Shown: positions 41,481-49,139 of the stretch, piece after piece
Numbering within the stretch: the first letter of the stretch is position 1
How the letters are laid out: the number at the start of each line of letters is the position of its first letter
From: CAXBMB01 sp963976695
GTDB taxonomy: Bacteria > Pseudomonadota > Alphaproteobacteria > Kiloniellales > DSM-21159
Direction: 5' to 3'
NCBI GenBank assembly: GCA_963976695.1
Contig: CAXBMB010000014.1
Location: 1 to 64,000, forward strand
DNA length: 64,000 bases
Position numbers and translations under genes: made by a program
The notes under the pieces: model-generated
Databases searched by the model: none
What the model saw: only the letters and a program-made list of their open reading frames with translations
Told to the model about the DNA's origin: nothing

Positions 41481-43214
41481 TCAGCGTCGTTCGTCGCCCG
41501 GCGACGGCGCGTAGCCAAAGGTCTCGATGTGCGGCGCGAGGATCCGGCGGGCCGGCTCCATCTGCGCCGCATAGCGCAGCCAGCGATAGCGGGCCGAGCT
41601 GTAGAGCGGCTGCACCACGGCATGGAAGCTGGGGGTATTGATCGCGCCCTTGGCGCGGGCATGGTCGGCGTAGCGCGTCACCGCCGCGTCCCAGTCCAAA
41701 CCCAAGGCCGTTAGGATCGGCGCCACCACCCCTTCCAGATCTTCGATCAGATCCTCATAGCGATGGGTCACCACCTTCAAGCCCAACCGCTGCTGGTACT
41801 GGGCCCAGAGGGTCATCATCTGATCGTAGAAATGGGCCGACTGCTCGGCGGAGAAAAAATTGCTCATGGCGTCGTTCATGGCGAAGCAAACCATGAAGGT
41901 GGACAGCACGCAGTCGCAGGGGTGACGCAGGGCGAAAATGAACTGGGCGTCGGGAAAGAGCCGATGGATCAATCCCGCCTGGACGGCGTTGAGCGGCAAC
42001 TTGTCGATCAGCTTGGTGCCGGGTATGCGGGCGATCCGCTTTTCCACCTCGGCGAAATAAAAGTCGCGGCTATCCTGGATCTGCCGTGCGGTCATGGTCG
42101 CCAGCGCCTCTGGATAGGCGCCCTTCAACTCCCGCGTCAGCTTCAACTCCAACTGCGGGATCAAGGAAAATTCGTCCATCACCTGAATCTTTGGATGGGC
42201 GTCAAGGATCTGATCCAACAGGGTGGTGCCGGAACGCGGAAAACCCACCAGAAAGGCCGGGCTTTCCTGCCCGTCGCGCAGCGGCGGCGGGGCGGTCCAG
42301 CGCTGCACCCAATCGGCGGTGAAGACGGCCTTGAGCCGGGCGATCTTGTCGAGATAGCGCTGCCGGCTAAAGCGCTGGGCCTCGGAGCCTTGGGCCTGCA
42401 GGGCATTGGCTTCTTCCAAGCAGTTGAACCCCTCGCGGGGATCGCCCGCCCGGTCATGCAGCCGGCCCAGATGGAACAGGATTTGCTGGCGCACGTGGGG
42501 CGTGCTGCTGGCGAAGCTCACATCCTTCAGGCGGGCCAGGCCCTGGCCCGCCTCACCCGCCAGATCATCGCACTTGGACAGGACCAGGTGCAGCAGGGCA
42601 AGCCCGGGAAACCGCGCCAGCCCGGCTTGGGCCACCGCGCGGCATTCCGCCAGCCGGTTCTGCCGATAGAGCGTGAAGGCGAGGTTGATCGCGGCCGCGC
42701 TGTTGTCGGCGTCCAGCGCGATGGCCTGGCGGTAGCTGGCGATGGCTTCATCGAAGCGGCGGGCGGCGCGCAGTAGATTGGCAAGCTTCAAGGCGGTTTG
42801 CGAACTGGCGGTGTCCAGCAAGCTGGCTTGCAACGCGGCAATCGCCAGGTCATCGCGGCCAACCTCCTGGTAAAGCGGAACCAAGCGGTCCAACACCTGG
42901 GCTTTGCCCGCCCCGGTCGGTAGGGCCTGACGAAAGGCCAGAATGGCATCCATCGGCCGCGCCGCGGCGCGGTACGTCTCGCCGAGATGAAAATAGAGCG
43001 TTGGGTTTTCTGGATCGGACAGCAGCAGCGTCTGAAAACAGCCAATCGCCTCATCCAGGCTGCCCTGAGCGCTCAACAGAACACCCTTGAGAAGCTGGAT
43101 CGACGGCGCCTCGGGCGCCTGCTTGGCCAGCGCGCGATAGAGCTTGCGCGCATCGGCAAGTTTGCCCCGGCGCGTCAGACGAAAAACCTGGTTAACCCGC
43201 TGCGATAATTCCAT
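41481..43214 (-). CDS. TPR-repeat sulfotransferase
   Basis: A 577-residue fusion. The N-terminal ~290 residues are TPR-type helical repeats (for example NPTLYFHLGETYRAA). The C-terminal half is a PAPS-dependent sulfotransferase with the 5'-phosphosulfate loop GFPRSGTTLLDQIL and the 3'-phosphate motif RHPCDCVLSTFMVC. It would transfer sulfate to a carbohydrate, lipid or protein; the acceptor is unknown. No glycan operon surrounds it. TPR-sulfotransferase fusions are widespread in marine Alphaproteobacteria. Confidence 0.9.
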   Translation of the reverse strand: MELSQRVNQVFRLTRRGKLADARKLYRALAKQAPEAPSIQLLKGVLLSAQGSLDEAIGCFQTLLLSDPENPTLYFHLGETYRAAARPMDAILAFRQALPTGAGKAQVLDRLVPLYQEVGRDDLAIAALQASLLDTASSQTALKLANLLRAARRFDEAIASYRQAIALDADNSAAAINLAFTLYRQNRLAECRAVAQAGLARFPGLALLHLVLSKCDDLAGEAGQGLARLKDVSFASSTPHVRQQILFHLGRLHDRAGDPREGFNCLEEANALQAQGSEAQRFSRQRYLDKIARLKAVFTADWVQRWTAPPPLRDGQESPAFLVGFPRSGTTLLDQILDAHPKIQVMDEFSLIPQLELKLTRELKGAYPEALATMTARQIQDSRDFYFAEVEKRIARIPGTKLIDKLPLNAVQAGLIHRLFPDAQFIFALRHPCDCVLSTFMVCFAMNDAMSNFFSAEQSAHFYDQMMTLWAQYQQRLGLKVVTHRYEDLIEDLEGVVAPILTALGLDWDAAVTRYADHARAKGAINTPSFHAVVQPLYSSARYRWLRYAAQMEPARRILAPHIETFGYAPSPGDERR

Positions 43215-43286
43215 GGACCATCGCTTGCCTCAATCGCCGCCGCGCCGTCAAGCAGAACCTCGCCAAGCCGCCCATCGACGGCGCTT

Positions 43287-43332
43287 CAGCGTGTGATCGA
43301 CGGGAAGAAAAGCGCGTCACGCTTCGGCTCTA
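43287..43332. repeat. Dispersed hairpin repeat, copy upstream of the sulfotransferase
   Basis: The copy reads AGCGTGTGATCGACGGG, then AAAGCGCGTCACGCTT, then CGGCTCTA. It matches the consensus shared with the copies at 44944 and 29282. Confidence 0.65.
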
Positions 43333-43402
43333 TGGTGAGGTGGACTGTCGATGAACGGTCGCTTGATTTCGGAGGAAACTCAACAAAATCAAGGAGGAAA
43401 GA

Positions 43403-43478
43403 TGGTGCCCAGAGGTGGATTTGAACCACCGACACCACAATTTTCAGTCGTGTGCTCTACCAACTGAGCTATCTGGGC
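43403..43478 (-). tRNA. tRNA-Phe (GAA)
   Basis: A 76-base cloverleaf on the minus strand. The acceptor stem GCCCAGA pairs with TCTGGGC and CCA is encoded. The D arm is GCTCAGTTGGTAGAGC, the anticodon loop CTGAAAA gives GAA, and the T arm is GGTGGTTCAAATCCACC. Standing alone between the sulfotransferase and the trypsin-fold gene. Confidence 0.96.
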
Positions 43479-43628
43479 ACTGTCTTTCTCGCCGCCCCCG
43501 CGCAACGCGCCGGAGCGGTGCTGTGTATAGGAACTGTGGCCGCGTCTGTCCAGCCCCATTTCGTTCCTCTTTCGCTTTTTTCTGCCGGGCTCTCCATAAG
43601 CCTGCGGACAAGCCGGGGTCGCGCCGCC

Positions 43629-44867
43629 CTACTGTTCCGCGGGGGCCTTTTGCGTCGGCGCCACTTCCTCGGCCAGGCTGTTGTCCTTCGATACGGTGTC
43701 GTCAAGGAAATCGCGCGCATCTTCCGCCCGGTCTTGATAGTACTCCACCAGCAACGAATAGGCGGCTTCCGCCAGGTCCGGGTTGCCGCCCCATTTGCCG
43801 GCCTGAATCGACAAAAGCAAAATCTCGAAGTTCCAGGGGATCACCCCCAACAGCCACTCCAGGTGGGGCATCTCATTCTGGAATTGGCCGGCTTCGTGAT
43901 AGGCTTTCGCCAGACCGATGCGTGGCTCGACGGCTTGGCTGTCCTGGGCCACGGCGGCCTTCAGCAGCGCCACCGCCTGCTCATAGTCACCGATCTCCAC
44001 CATGATCGCGCCGACCCGCTCCAGGTAGTCGCGATTGTTGGTTATCTTGCAGGCCGAAAGCATCGTCTCGCTCTGCTCATAGGACATCAGATGAAGGTCG
44101 GCTTCGAAGCGCTCCAGCAAGGTGCCGCAGATTCGGTAAGCGGCGCCGATCTCGGCATCGACTTTGGCGAAGTCGTTGCCGCTTTTCCGATAGAGTCGGC
44201 CGACGGCCTGGACCGGGATGGCGTCGGTCCCTCCATTCCCCCCTTTGACCACAATCCCCAGCAGTTTGCCGCTTTCATCCACCAGGGCGCCCCCCTCGTT
44301 GGCCTTTCGACTGTCGGCCGAGGTTTGATAGCGGGCCAGCGGTTCGCCGTCGGCCAGCGGCACCAAAAGCTCGCCGGCTTGGTAGGACCGCACGGTTCGG
44401 CCGGTCTCATCATAGCCAATGGTGTAGAGCGGCCCCTCGTAGGTGCCGGGCCGTCGATAGGACAGAATCGGTCCCTTGGGCAGGCCCTGTACGAAAATCA
44501 GCGCCAGATCGCCCTTGTAGGCCGAGGCCACCGGTTGGCCCTGCAGGACACGGCCATCGGGACCGGCGACCACCACAAGGCTCTCGTCGGCAATGTTGTG
44601 CCGGTTGGTCACCAGAACGTCCGTACCGATTCGCACCGCCGAGAAAACCTTTTCGACGGCCGTAACCTGAAAGACAGCGCGGCGGGCATTGCAAACCGAC
44701 TGCGGCTGCCGGCAGGGCTCCAAGCGCTGGGCGGCGGCATCGGACGGCAGCGCGGCAAGGAACAAAAGACCGACAAGCAGCAAGCAAAGGCTCAAACCCG
44801 GAACGGAACAGCGCGTGCGCCGCCGCTGCGCCGCCTTTGGCAACCCGTCTACTGGCCCCGGTCGCAT
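43629..44867 (-). CDS. Secreted trypsin-fold protein with degenerate active site and TPR-like C-terminus
   Basis: A 412-residue protein with an N-terminal signal sequence (LCLLLVGLLFLAALPSDAAA). The trypsin-like domain shows His90 in LVTNRHNIAD and Asp120 in YKGDLALIFV, but the GNSGG motif is replaced by ANEGGALV, so Glu191 stands where the nucleophile should be. The codon is GAG. C-terminal helices (about 255-385) resemble TPR repeats. It is most likely a non-catalytic periplasmic binding or scaffold protein. It precedes no clear partner gene. Confidence 0.85.
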   Translation of the reverse strand: MRPGPVDGLPKAAQRRRTRCSVPGLSLCLLLVGLLFLAALPSDAAAQRLEPCRQPQSVCNARRAVFQVTAVEKVFSAVRIGTDVLVTNRHNIADESLVVVAGPDGRVLQGQPVASAYKGDLALIFVQGLPKGPILSYRRPGTYEGPLYTIGYDETGRTVRSYQAGELLVPLADGEPLARYQTSADSRKANEGGALVDESGKLLGIVVKGGNGGTDAIPVQAVGRLYRKSGNDFAKVDAEIGAAYRICGTLLERFEADLHLMSYEQSETMLSACKITNNRDYLERVGAIMVEIGDYEQAVALLKAAVAQDSQAVEPRIGLAKAYHEAGQFQNEMPHLEWLLGVIPWNFEILLLSIQAGKWGGNPDLAEAAYSLLVEYYQDRAEDARDFLDDTVSKDNSLAEEVAPTQKAPAEQ

Positions 44868-44943
44868 AATCTTTCTCCTCGTGGCTCATCTTGGCGAGAC
44901 GGAACGACCTGCGCGAATCGCCCGCTATCCTACCGATCCGACC

Positions 44944-44991
44944 CTAGAGCGTGATCGCCTGAGAAAGAAGCGTTTCACGCTTGGACTCTAG
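44944..44991. repeat. Dispersed hairpin repeat, copy spanning the yacG stop
   Basis: Bounded by CTAG at both ends: CTAGAGCGTGATCGCC, then AGAAAGAAGCGTTTCACGCT, then TGGACTCTAG. The internal AAGCGTTTCACGCTT forms a hairpin. The right CTAG supplies the TAG stop codon of yacG. It is the cleanest copy of the family. Confidence 0.75.
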
Positions 44992-45287
44992 CGGAACGGC
45001 GCGTCGTCGGCGTCCGACTGGATCTGGCTCGGCGCCTCCTCGGTTTCGACGCGGTAGCTGCCGTTGAACCAGCGCCCCAGATCGACCTGCCAGCAGTGCG
45101 TCGAACAGAAGGGCCGATATTTGTCCTGGCTGGCCTTCCGGCAAACCGGGCAGCGCCCGGCCTTGCCAGCGGCGCGGCCGCGGTTCGGCGCGCCCGGCTT
45201 GCTGGGCTGCGCCGGATCCATCGGGGCCGCCGACCTCGACTCCTGGCTGGCGACGGGGTTCTTGGGAAAGGGGAGGATCTCAGCCAT
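44988..45287 (-). CDS. yacG: DNA gyrase inhibitor YacG
   Basis: A 99-residue zinc protein. The zinc ligands are Cys46 and Cys49 (CPVC) and Cys61 and Cys65 (FCSTHC), followed by VDLGRWFNGSYRVET, the family signature. In E. coli YacG binds GyrB and inhibits gyrase. The first 45 residues are a non-conserved extension. The ATG at 45287 has a GGAAAG box; the longer frame upstream overlaps the RNase gene and is not used. It is the last gene of the conserved infA-maf-RNase-yacG block. Confidence 0.92.
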   Translation of the reverse strand: MAEILPFPKNPVASQESRSAAPMDPAQPSKPGAPNRGRAAGKAGRCPVCRKASQDKYRPFCSTHCWQVDLGRWFNGSYRVETEEAPSQIQSDADDAPFR

Positions 45288-45447
45288 AACAATCTTTCCT
45301 TTCGGCTCCGGCAACGGGGTGACGGGGAAGGCTAGTGGTCCCAAAAGACGCCGCAAAAGTAAAGCGCCTGTGCGCAAAACTTGCAAAGCCTGCGTGCGGC
45401 CCCAACCGAACGACAACCAGTCCGCTCGAGACCCGCCCCGGTTCTGA

Positions 45448-46695
45448 TTACAGCAGGCGCAGGTTCGAGTCGCTATCGGCCAGCCCGACAATTCGCGCCA
45501 GACTGACGCCGCCGCCGCGCGCCTTTTGCGCCTGCTTGAAAGCCGCCCGGGCTTCGCCCTTGAACGCCAGTTCGACCGCGCCCGACACCTCCAGCACGGC
45601 GCGGGCGCTGGGCCCGGCGGCCCGAAGCTGACGCAGCAGTGAAAAGGCCACGGCCACCGGACTGTCACGCCAGCCACTGCCGCCGATCCCGGCCCGCTCG
45701 CACAGCAACTCGTGCAACGGCGGACGCCGGCGTTGCCGGGTGATTTCCGCCAGACCCGACGACCCGATCCGCGCCAAATGACAGGGCACGGCGTCTTCGG
45801 CCAGGGCGGCGGCCAACCGCTCGCCGAGGTCCTGCCGATCCTTGCGGCTGTCCGGTTGCAGGAAATCCACCAAAATCTGACCGGAAAGATCGCGCAGCCG
45901 GATCTGCTCAACCAACGGAACCAGCGCGGCGTGGTTCACCAGACGGCTGAGCGGCTGGCCGGCGTCCGACCGTTGCTGGCCGGCGTTGACGTCGATGGCC
46001 GTCAGGGTGCGCACCGGTTCGATCAAGAGGTACCCGCCTCCCGGCAGCGCCACCTCCGGCGTCAGCAGCGCGGCGATCCGCGCGTCCAGCCCCGCGTCGA
46101 ACAGCGGCGCCGGTCCACTGTGCAGGGCCAGGCGGGCGCGCACCGCCGGCTGCGCCGCAAAGCGCTGATGCAACTGCTGCAAAAACTCCCGATCGTCACA
46201 GACAATCCGGTCCGGCAACCGCTGCGTGACACAGCCCGGCCGATCCGCACCCCGGCCAGGATCGGTCGCATTGGGCGGGGTGTCCGGCCAGCAAAAAAGA
46301 TCGTCGCCCTCAATCAACCGCAGGGGTAAAGCGGTGGCGGCGGGCGGCGCGGCCCACGCCGGGCGGGCGGCGTCAAGTTCGCGCTCGCTCACCAGGGTCA
46401 GCTTCGGGCCCTTGTCTTCCGCCGGGGCCCGGCCAACCCGCGCCAGCACGTCCTGGCCTTCGCGCAAGCGGTGCTGCTTGTCGAACGGCAGGAAGCCGAT
46501 GACGTCATTGCCCAGGTTGACAAAGGCGGCCTTCAGCGCCGGGTCGAGGAACTGGATGCGGGCGCGATAGAAATCTCCGGCGACCGGGCCGCGCCGATCT
46601 CTTTGCAGGCGAAAGGCCCGCAGGCGATCGCTGTCATCCAGCCAAGCCGCGCGGCTTTCACCAGGCAAGCGCGCGAGCAGCAGCCGAATCGCCAT
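45448..46695 (-). CDS. rng: Ribonuclease E/G family protein, short form without Zn-link
   Basis: A 415-residue endoribonuclease of the RNase G type, acting in mRNA turnover and rRNA maturation by family. S1-like region: DFYRARIQFLDPALKAAFVNLG (two motifs). The catalytic aspartates are in LTAIDVNAGQ and ILVDFLQPDS, with RLRDLSGQ between them. The CxxC zinc-link that joins two protomers in E. coli RNase E/G is absent; the region after the second aspartate runs RQRRRPPLHELLCERAG. The gene sits between maf and yacG, as usual in Alphaproteobacteria, with a 3-base gap to maf. Confidence 0.9.
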   Translation of the reverse strand: MAIRLLLARLPGESRAAWLDDSDRLRAFRLQRDRRGPVAGDFYRARIQFLDPALKAAFVNLGNDVIGFLPFDKQHRLREGQDVLARVGRAPAEDKGPKLTLVSERELDAARPAWAAPPAATALPLRLIEGDDLFCWPDTPPNATDPGRGADRPGCVTQRLPDRIVCDDREFLQQLHQRFAAQPAVRARLALHSGPAPLFDAGLDARIAALLTPEVALPGGGYLLIEPVRTLTAIDVNAGQQRSDAGQPLSRLVNHAALVPLVEQIRLRDLSGQILVDFLQPDSRKDRQDLGERLAAALAEDAVPCHLARIGSSGLAEITRQRRRPPLHELLCERAGIGGSGWRDSPVAVAFSLLRQLRAAGPSARAVLEVSGAVELAFKGEARAAFKQAQKARGGGVSLARIVGLADSDSNLRLL

Positions 46696-46698
46696 GGA

Positions 46699-47289
46699 TC
46701 AGCCATTCCCCGGGCTCGGAAAATACCCCGCGCCCTCCAACAGCGATTTGGTTTCGGCCAGCGCCAGGCCAACCACATTGCTGTAGGAGCCGGAAATCCA
46801 CGGCACCAAAGCCGCCGCCAGCCCCTGAATGGCGTAGCCCCCCGCCTTGCCGTCCCATTCTCCGCTGTCCAGGTAGCTGTCCAGATCCTGATCGGACAGC
46901 CGCTTGAACTTGACCGCCGTGGCCACCAGCCGCGCGGTGCAGCGGCCATCGGGCGTCAACAGGCAAATTCCCCCCAGCACCCGGTGGCGGCGGCCCGACA
47001 GCAGTTGCAGGCAGGCCTTGGCCTGCGCACGACTTTCCGCCTTTGGCAAGATTCGCCGGCCCACGCCGACCACCGTATCGGCGGCCAGCACGAAACAACC
47101 GGGGGCCTGCTTGGCCACCGCTTCCGCCTTCTCCCGCGCCAGGCGGCGGGCATGAACACTGGGCGACTCGCCACGCCGCGGCTGCTCATCCAGATCAGCC
47201 GGGAGAACGCGGTCAGGCTCTATCTGGATTTGACGCAGCAGATCCAAACGCCGAGGCGAGGCAGAGGCCAGAACAAGCTCTGCGGTCAC
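46699..47289 (-). CDS. maf: Maf-family nucleoside triphosphate pyrophosphatase
   Basis: A 196-residue house-cleaning enzyme that hydrolyses non-canonical or excess nucleotides to the monophosphate. Motifs are LASASPRRLDLLRQ at the N-terminus, the conserved REKAEAV, FVLAADTVVGVGRRIL with the catalytic Asp, LLSGRRHRVLGG, and SGEWDGKAGGYAIQGL near the C-terminus. It overlaps nothing and lies 14 bases after infA in the same direction. Confidence 0.94.
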   Translation of the reverse strand: MTAELVLASASPRRLDLLRQIQIEPDRVLPADLDEQPRRGESPSVHARRLAREKAEAVAKQAPGCFVLAADTVVGVGRRILPKAESRAQAKACLQLLSGRRHRVLGGICLLTPDGRCTARLVATAVKFKRLSDQDLDSYLDSGEWDGKAGGYAIQGLAAALVPWISGSYSNVVGLALAETKSLLEGAGYFPSPGNG

Positions 47290-47303
47290 GGGCCGGCTCC
47301 TGC

Positions 47304-47522
47304 CTATTTAAACCGGAAGGTGATCCGGCCTTTGGTAAGATCGTAAGGGGTCATTTCCACGTTCACGCGGTCGCCGGCCAGCACACGGATCCGATGCTTG
47401 CGCATCTTGCCGGCGGTATGGGCCAACACTTCGTGGCCATTGTCCAGTTCCACGCGGAACATAGCATTGGGCAGCAGTTCTTTGACCGTGCCCTGGAATT
47501 CCATCAAGTCTTCTTTGGCCAT
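47304..47522 (-). CDS. infA: Translation initiation factor IF-1
   Basis: A 72-residue S1/OB-fold factor that binds the A site of the 30S subunit. The sequence is textbook: MAKEDLMEFQGTVKELLPNA, then GHEVLAHTAGKMRKHRIRVL, then YDLTKGRITFRFK. It heads the infA-maf-rng-yacG block and follows the phosphatase gene after a 319-base gap, so it probably has its own promoter. Confidence 0.98.
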   Translation of the reverse strand: MAKEDLMEFQGTVKELLPNAMFRVELDNGHEVLAHTAGKMRKHRIRVLAGDRVNVEMTPYDLTKGRITFRFK

Positions 47523-47841
47523 GCCTTCACTTCAATTAGTTCAATCGGTGGACAAACGTCCTTGCTATCTGCCGCCTGACAGCCAGAGGCGATACCGATG
47601 CCAGAAAATCTGCGCGGATGATACATAAAAGCACCCGAAACAACAATCACACGCGCGCGGTGGTTATAGGGTGCTCGGCTTGGCGGGGCAAAGCCAATTC
47701 AGCGCCAGGTGGATCTGCGTGCCCGCGCCGGATCACGCCGCCAACATCGCACGGGGGGCCTTGCTGTTCGTCCGCGACCTCCAGCCGGGCAACAAGATCA
47801 ACAAGAACCGCTGGGATGCGCGCGCTTTGGCTGAACGCGCT
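47523..47841. other. 319-base gap upstream of infA
   Basis: Presumably carries the infA promoter. The right half (about 47690-47848) has a plus-strand open frame with PDHAANIARGALLFVRDL that could be a gene remnant, but it has no start signal or family match. No RNA gene seen. Confidence 0.35.
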
Positions 47842-48285
47842 CTATAGATTGGGCACCAGGTCCTGCGGGAATTTCTGTTTGATCCGCTGCATCAACTGGT
47901 CGCGAACCTGACGAAAAGCTTGAAGTTTGGTTTCCCGGCTGCCCTCGATGATCGAGGGGTCGAAGGTATTCCAGAAGATGACGTCGCAGGCCCAGGTGCG
48001 GGTCATGTCGACCGCGGTGTGCTGGGCTTCCGGGGACAGGGAAATAATCAGGTCAAAGGAGCTGTCCTCCAATTCGTCGAAGGCCCGGCTGATGTGCTGG
48101 GAGATGTCGATACCGATTTCTTCCATCACCGCCACGGCAAAGCCGTTGACCTCGGTCGGACGCACGCCGGCCGACTGCACATAGATGCGGTGCCCCAACA
48201 AGTGCTTGAGGAGGGCTTCGGCCATGGGAGAGCGGATGGCGTTCTCGCTACAGGCGAAGAGGACGGCGCTGGGCAGCGCGTTCAT
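47842..48285 (-). CDS. Low-molecular-weight protein-tyrosine-phosphatase-like protein
   Basis: A 147-residue phosphatase fold. The P-loop is Cys12 to Arg18 (ACSENAIRSPMAEA), a CX5R motif that lacks the usual Gly-Asn and second Cys, and the general-acid Asp109 is in WNTFDPS. In Alphaproteobacteria this protein regularly sits between UPF0262 and infA. The precise substrate (phosphotyrosine or arsenate by relatives) is unknown. Six bases separate it from UPF0262. Confidence 0.87.
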   Translation of the reverse strand: MNALPSAVLFACSENAIRSPMAEALLKHLLGHRIYVQSAGVRPTEVNGFAVAVMEEIGIDISQHISRAFDELEDSSFDLIISLSPEAQHTAVDMTRTWACDVIFWNTFDPSIIEGSRETKLQAFRQVRDQLMQRIKQKFPQDLVPNL

Positions 48286-48291
48286 CTCTGC

Positions 48292-48765
48292 TTAGCCCTT
48301 GACGTGCAGGACACAAACCAGGGTGAAGAGCCGCCGCGCGGTGTTCTCGTCCATCCTGACCTTGCCTTCCAGCCGGGCGCGCAACAGCTCCGCGCCTTCG
48401 TTGTGCAGCCCGCGACGGCCCATGTCCACCGCTTCAATCTGCGAGGGACTGGCTGTCTTGATGGCTTCGAAATAGCTTTCGCAGATGTGAAAATAATCTT
48501 TTACGATCCGCCGGAACGGCGTCATCGACAGCTTCACCACGCCCAGGCGAGTCTGATCGTCTTCCGCCCGCAGTTCGAATTTCAGCCGGTTTTCCTCAAC
48601 ACCGAGATAGAGATGATAGGGCCCGCCGGGCGATCCCAGCGGCTCAAACTGGTTGTCTTCCAACAGGTCGTAGATCGCCACCGCGCGCTCATGCTCGATC
48701 TCTGGCGTCCGCCGGACCATCGAGCGTTCGTCCAGCGTAATGTTGATCAGATGGTGATTGGCCAT
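48292..48765 (-). CDS. UPF0262 family protein
   Basis: A 157-residue conserved alphaproteobacterial protein of unknown function. The hallmark start HHLINITLDERSMVRRTPEI, then EHERAVAIYDLLEDN and MDENTARRLFTLVCVLHVKG at the end (split motifs), is full length. I use the ATG at 48765, which has GAGGGG 6 bases upstream. It lies in the fixed order hisD, UPF0262, phosphatase, infA. Confidence 0.93.
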   Translation of the reverse strand: MANHHLINITLDERSMVRRTPEIEHERAVAIYDLLEDNQFEPLGSPGGPYHLYLGVEENRLKFELRAEDDQTRLGVVKLSMTPFRRIVKDYFHICESYFEAIKTASPSQIEAVDMGRRGLHNEGAELLRARLEGKVRMDENTARRLFTLVCVLHVKG

Positions 48766-48910
48766 CGCTTCCCCTCTTGCCCGGACGCGGCACGACCACG
48801 GCTGGCTGCCCGGAAACGATTGTCGCAAGACCGCCAACGATCCCGCCCCTGCGCCCGCCGCCCCCGGCAACGCGAACACAGCCGCTCGAGTCGGATCGGG
48901 TCAAACCACA

Positions 48911-48947
48911 GCGCGGCGCACGTCTTTCCAAGCCGATCAGACTCTAG
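48911..48947. repeat. Degenerate dispersed-repeat copy downstream of hisD
   Basis: Minus-strand CTAGAGTCTGATCGGCTTGG followed by AAAGACGTGCGCC matches the left half of the family. The 374-base hisD-UPF0262 gap also contains a tandem AGCTTCTAATCGG duplication at about 49119-49147 and no gene. Confidence 0.5.
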
Positions 48948-49139
48948 ATGTGCAATAAGATGAGCCTATTCAACGGCAAAAAGGAACCGCGAATTCAGAC
49001 CGCCTGGATCGGGGATTGATGTTTTCCGGCCGCGCCCGCTGACTGGCGAGCTTAAGGCGCCGCCGCCGTGGCGGGCAGTGGAAAAATCGCCGCGCCCGGC
49101 GCCGCCTGTAAAACAGCCCGCTTCTAATCGGGCCAGCTT

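Noticed and set aside
44988..45911. A 307-codon frame joining RNase and YacG sequences
   Set aside because: The first two thirds are out of frame with the intact RNase gene. Only the part from 45287 is YacG, with its own ATG and ribosome-binding site.
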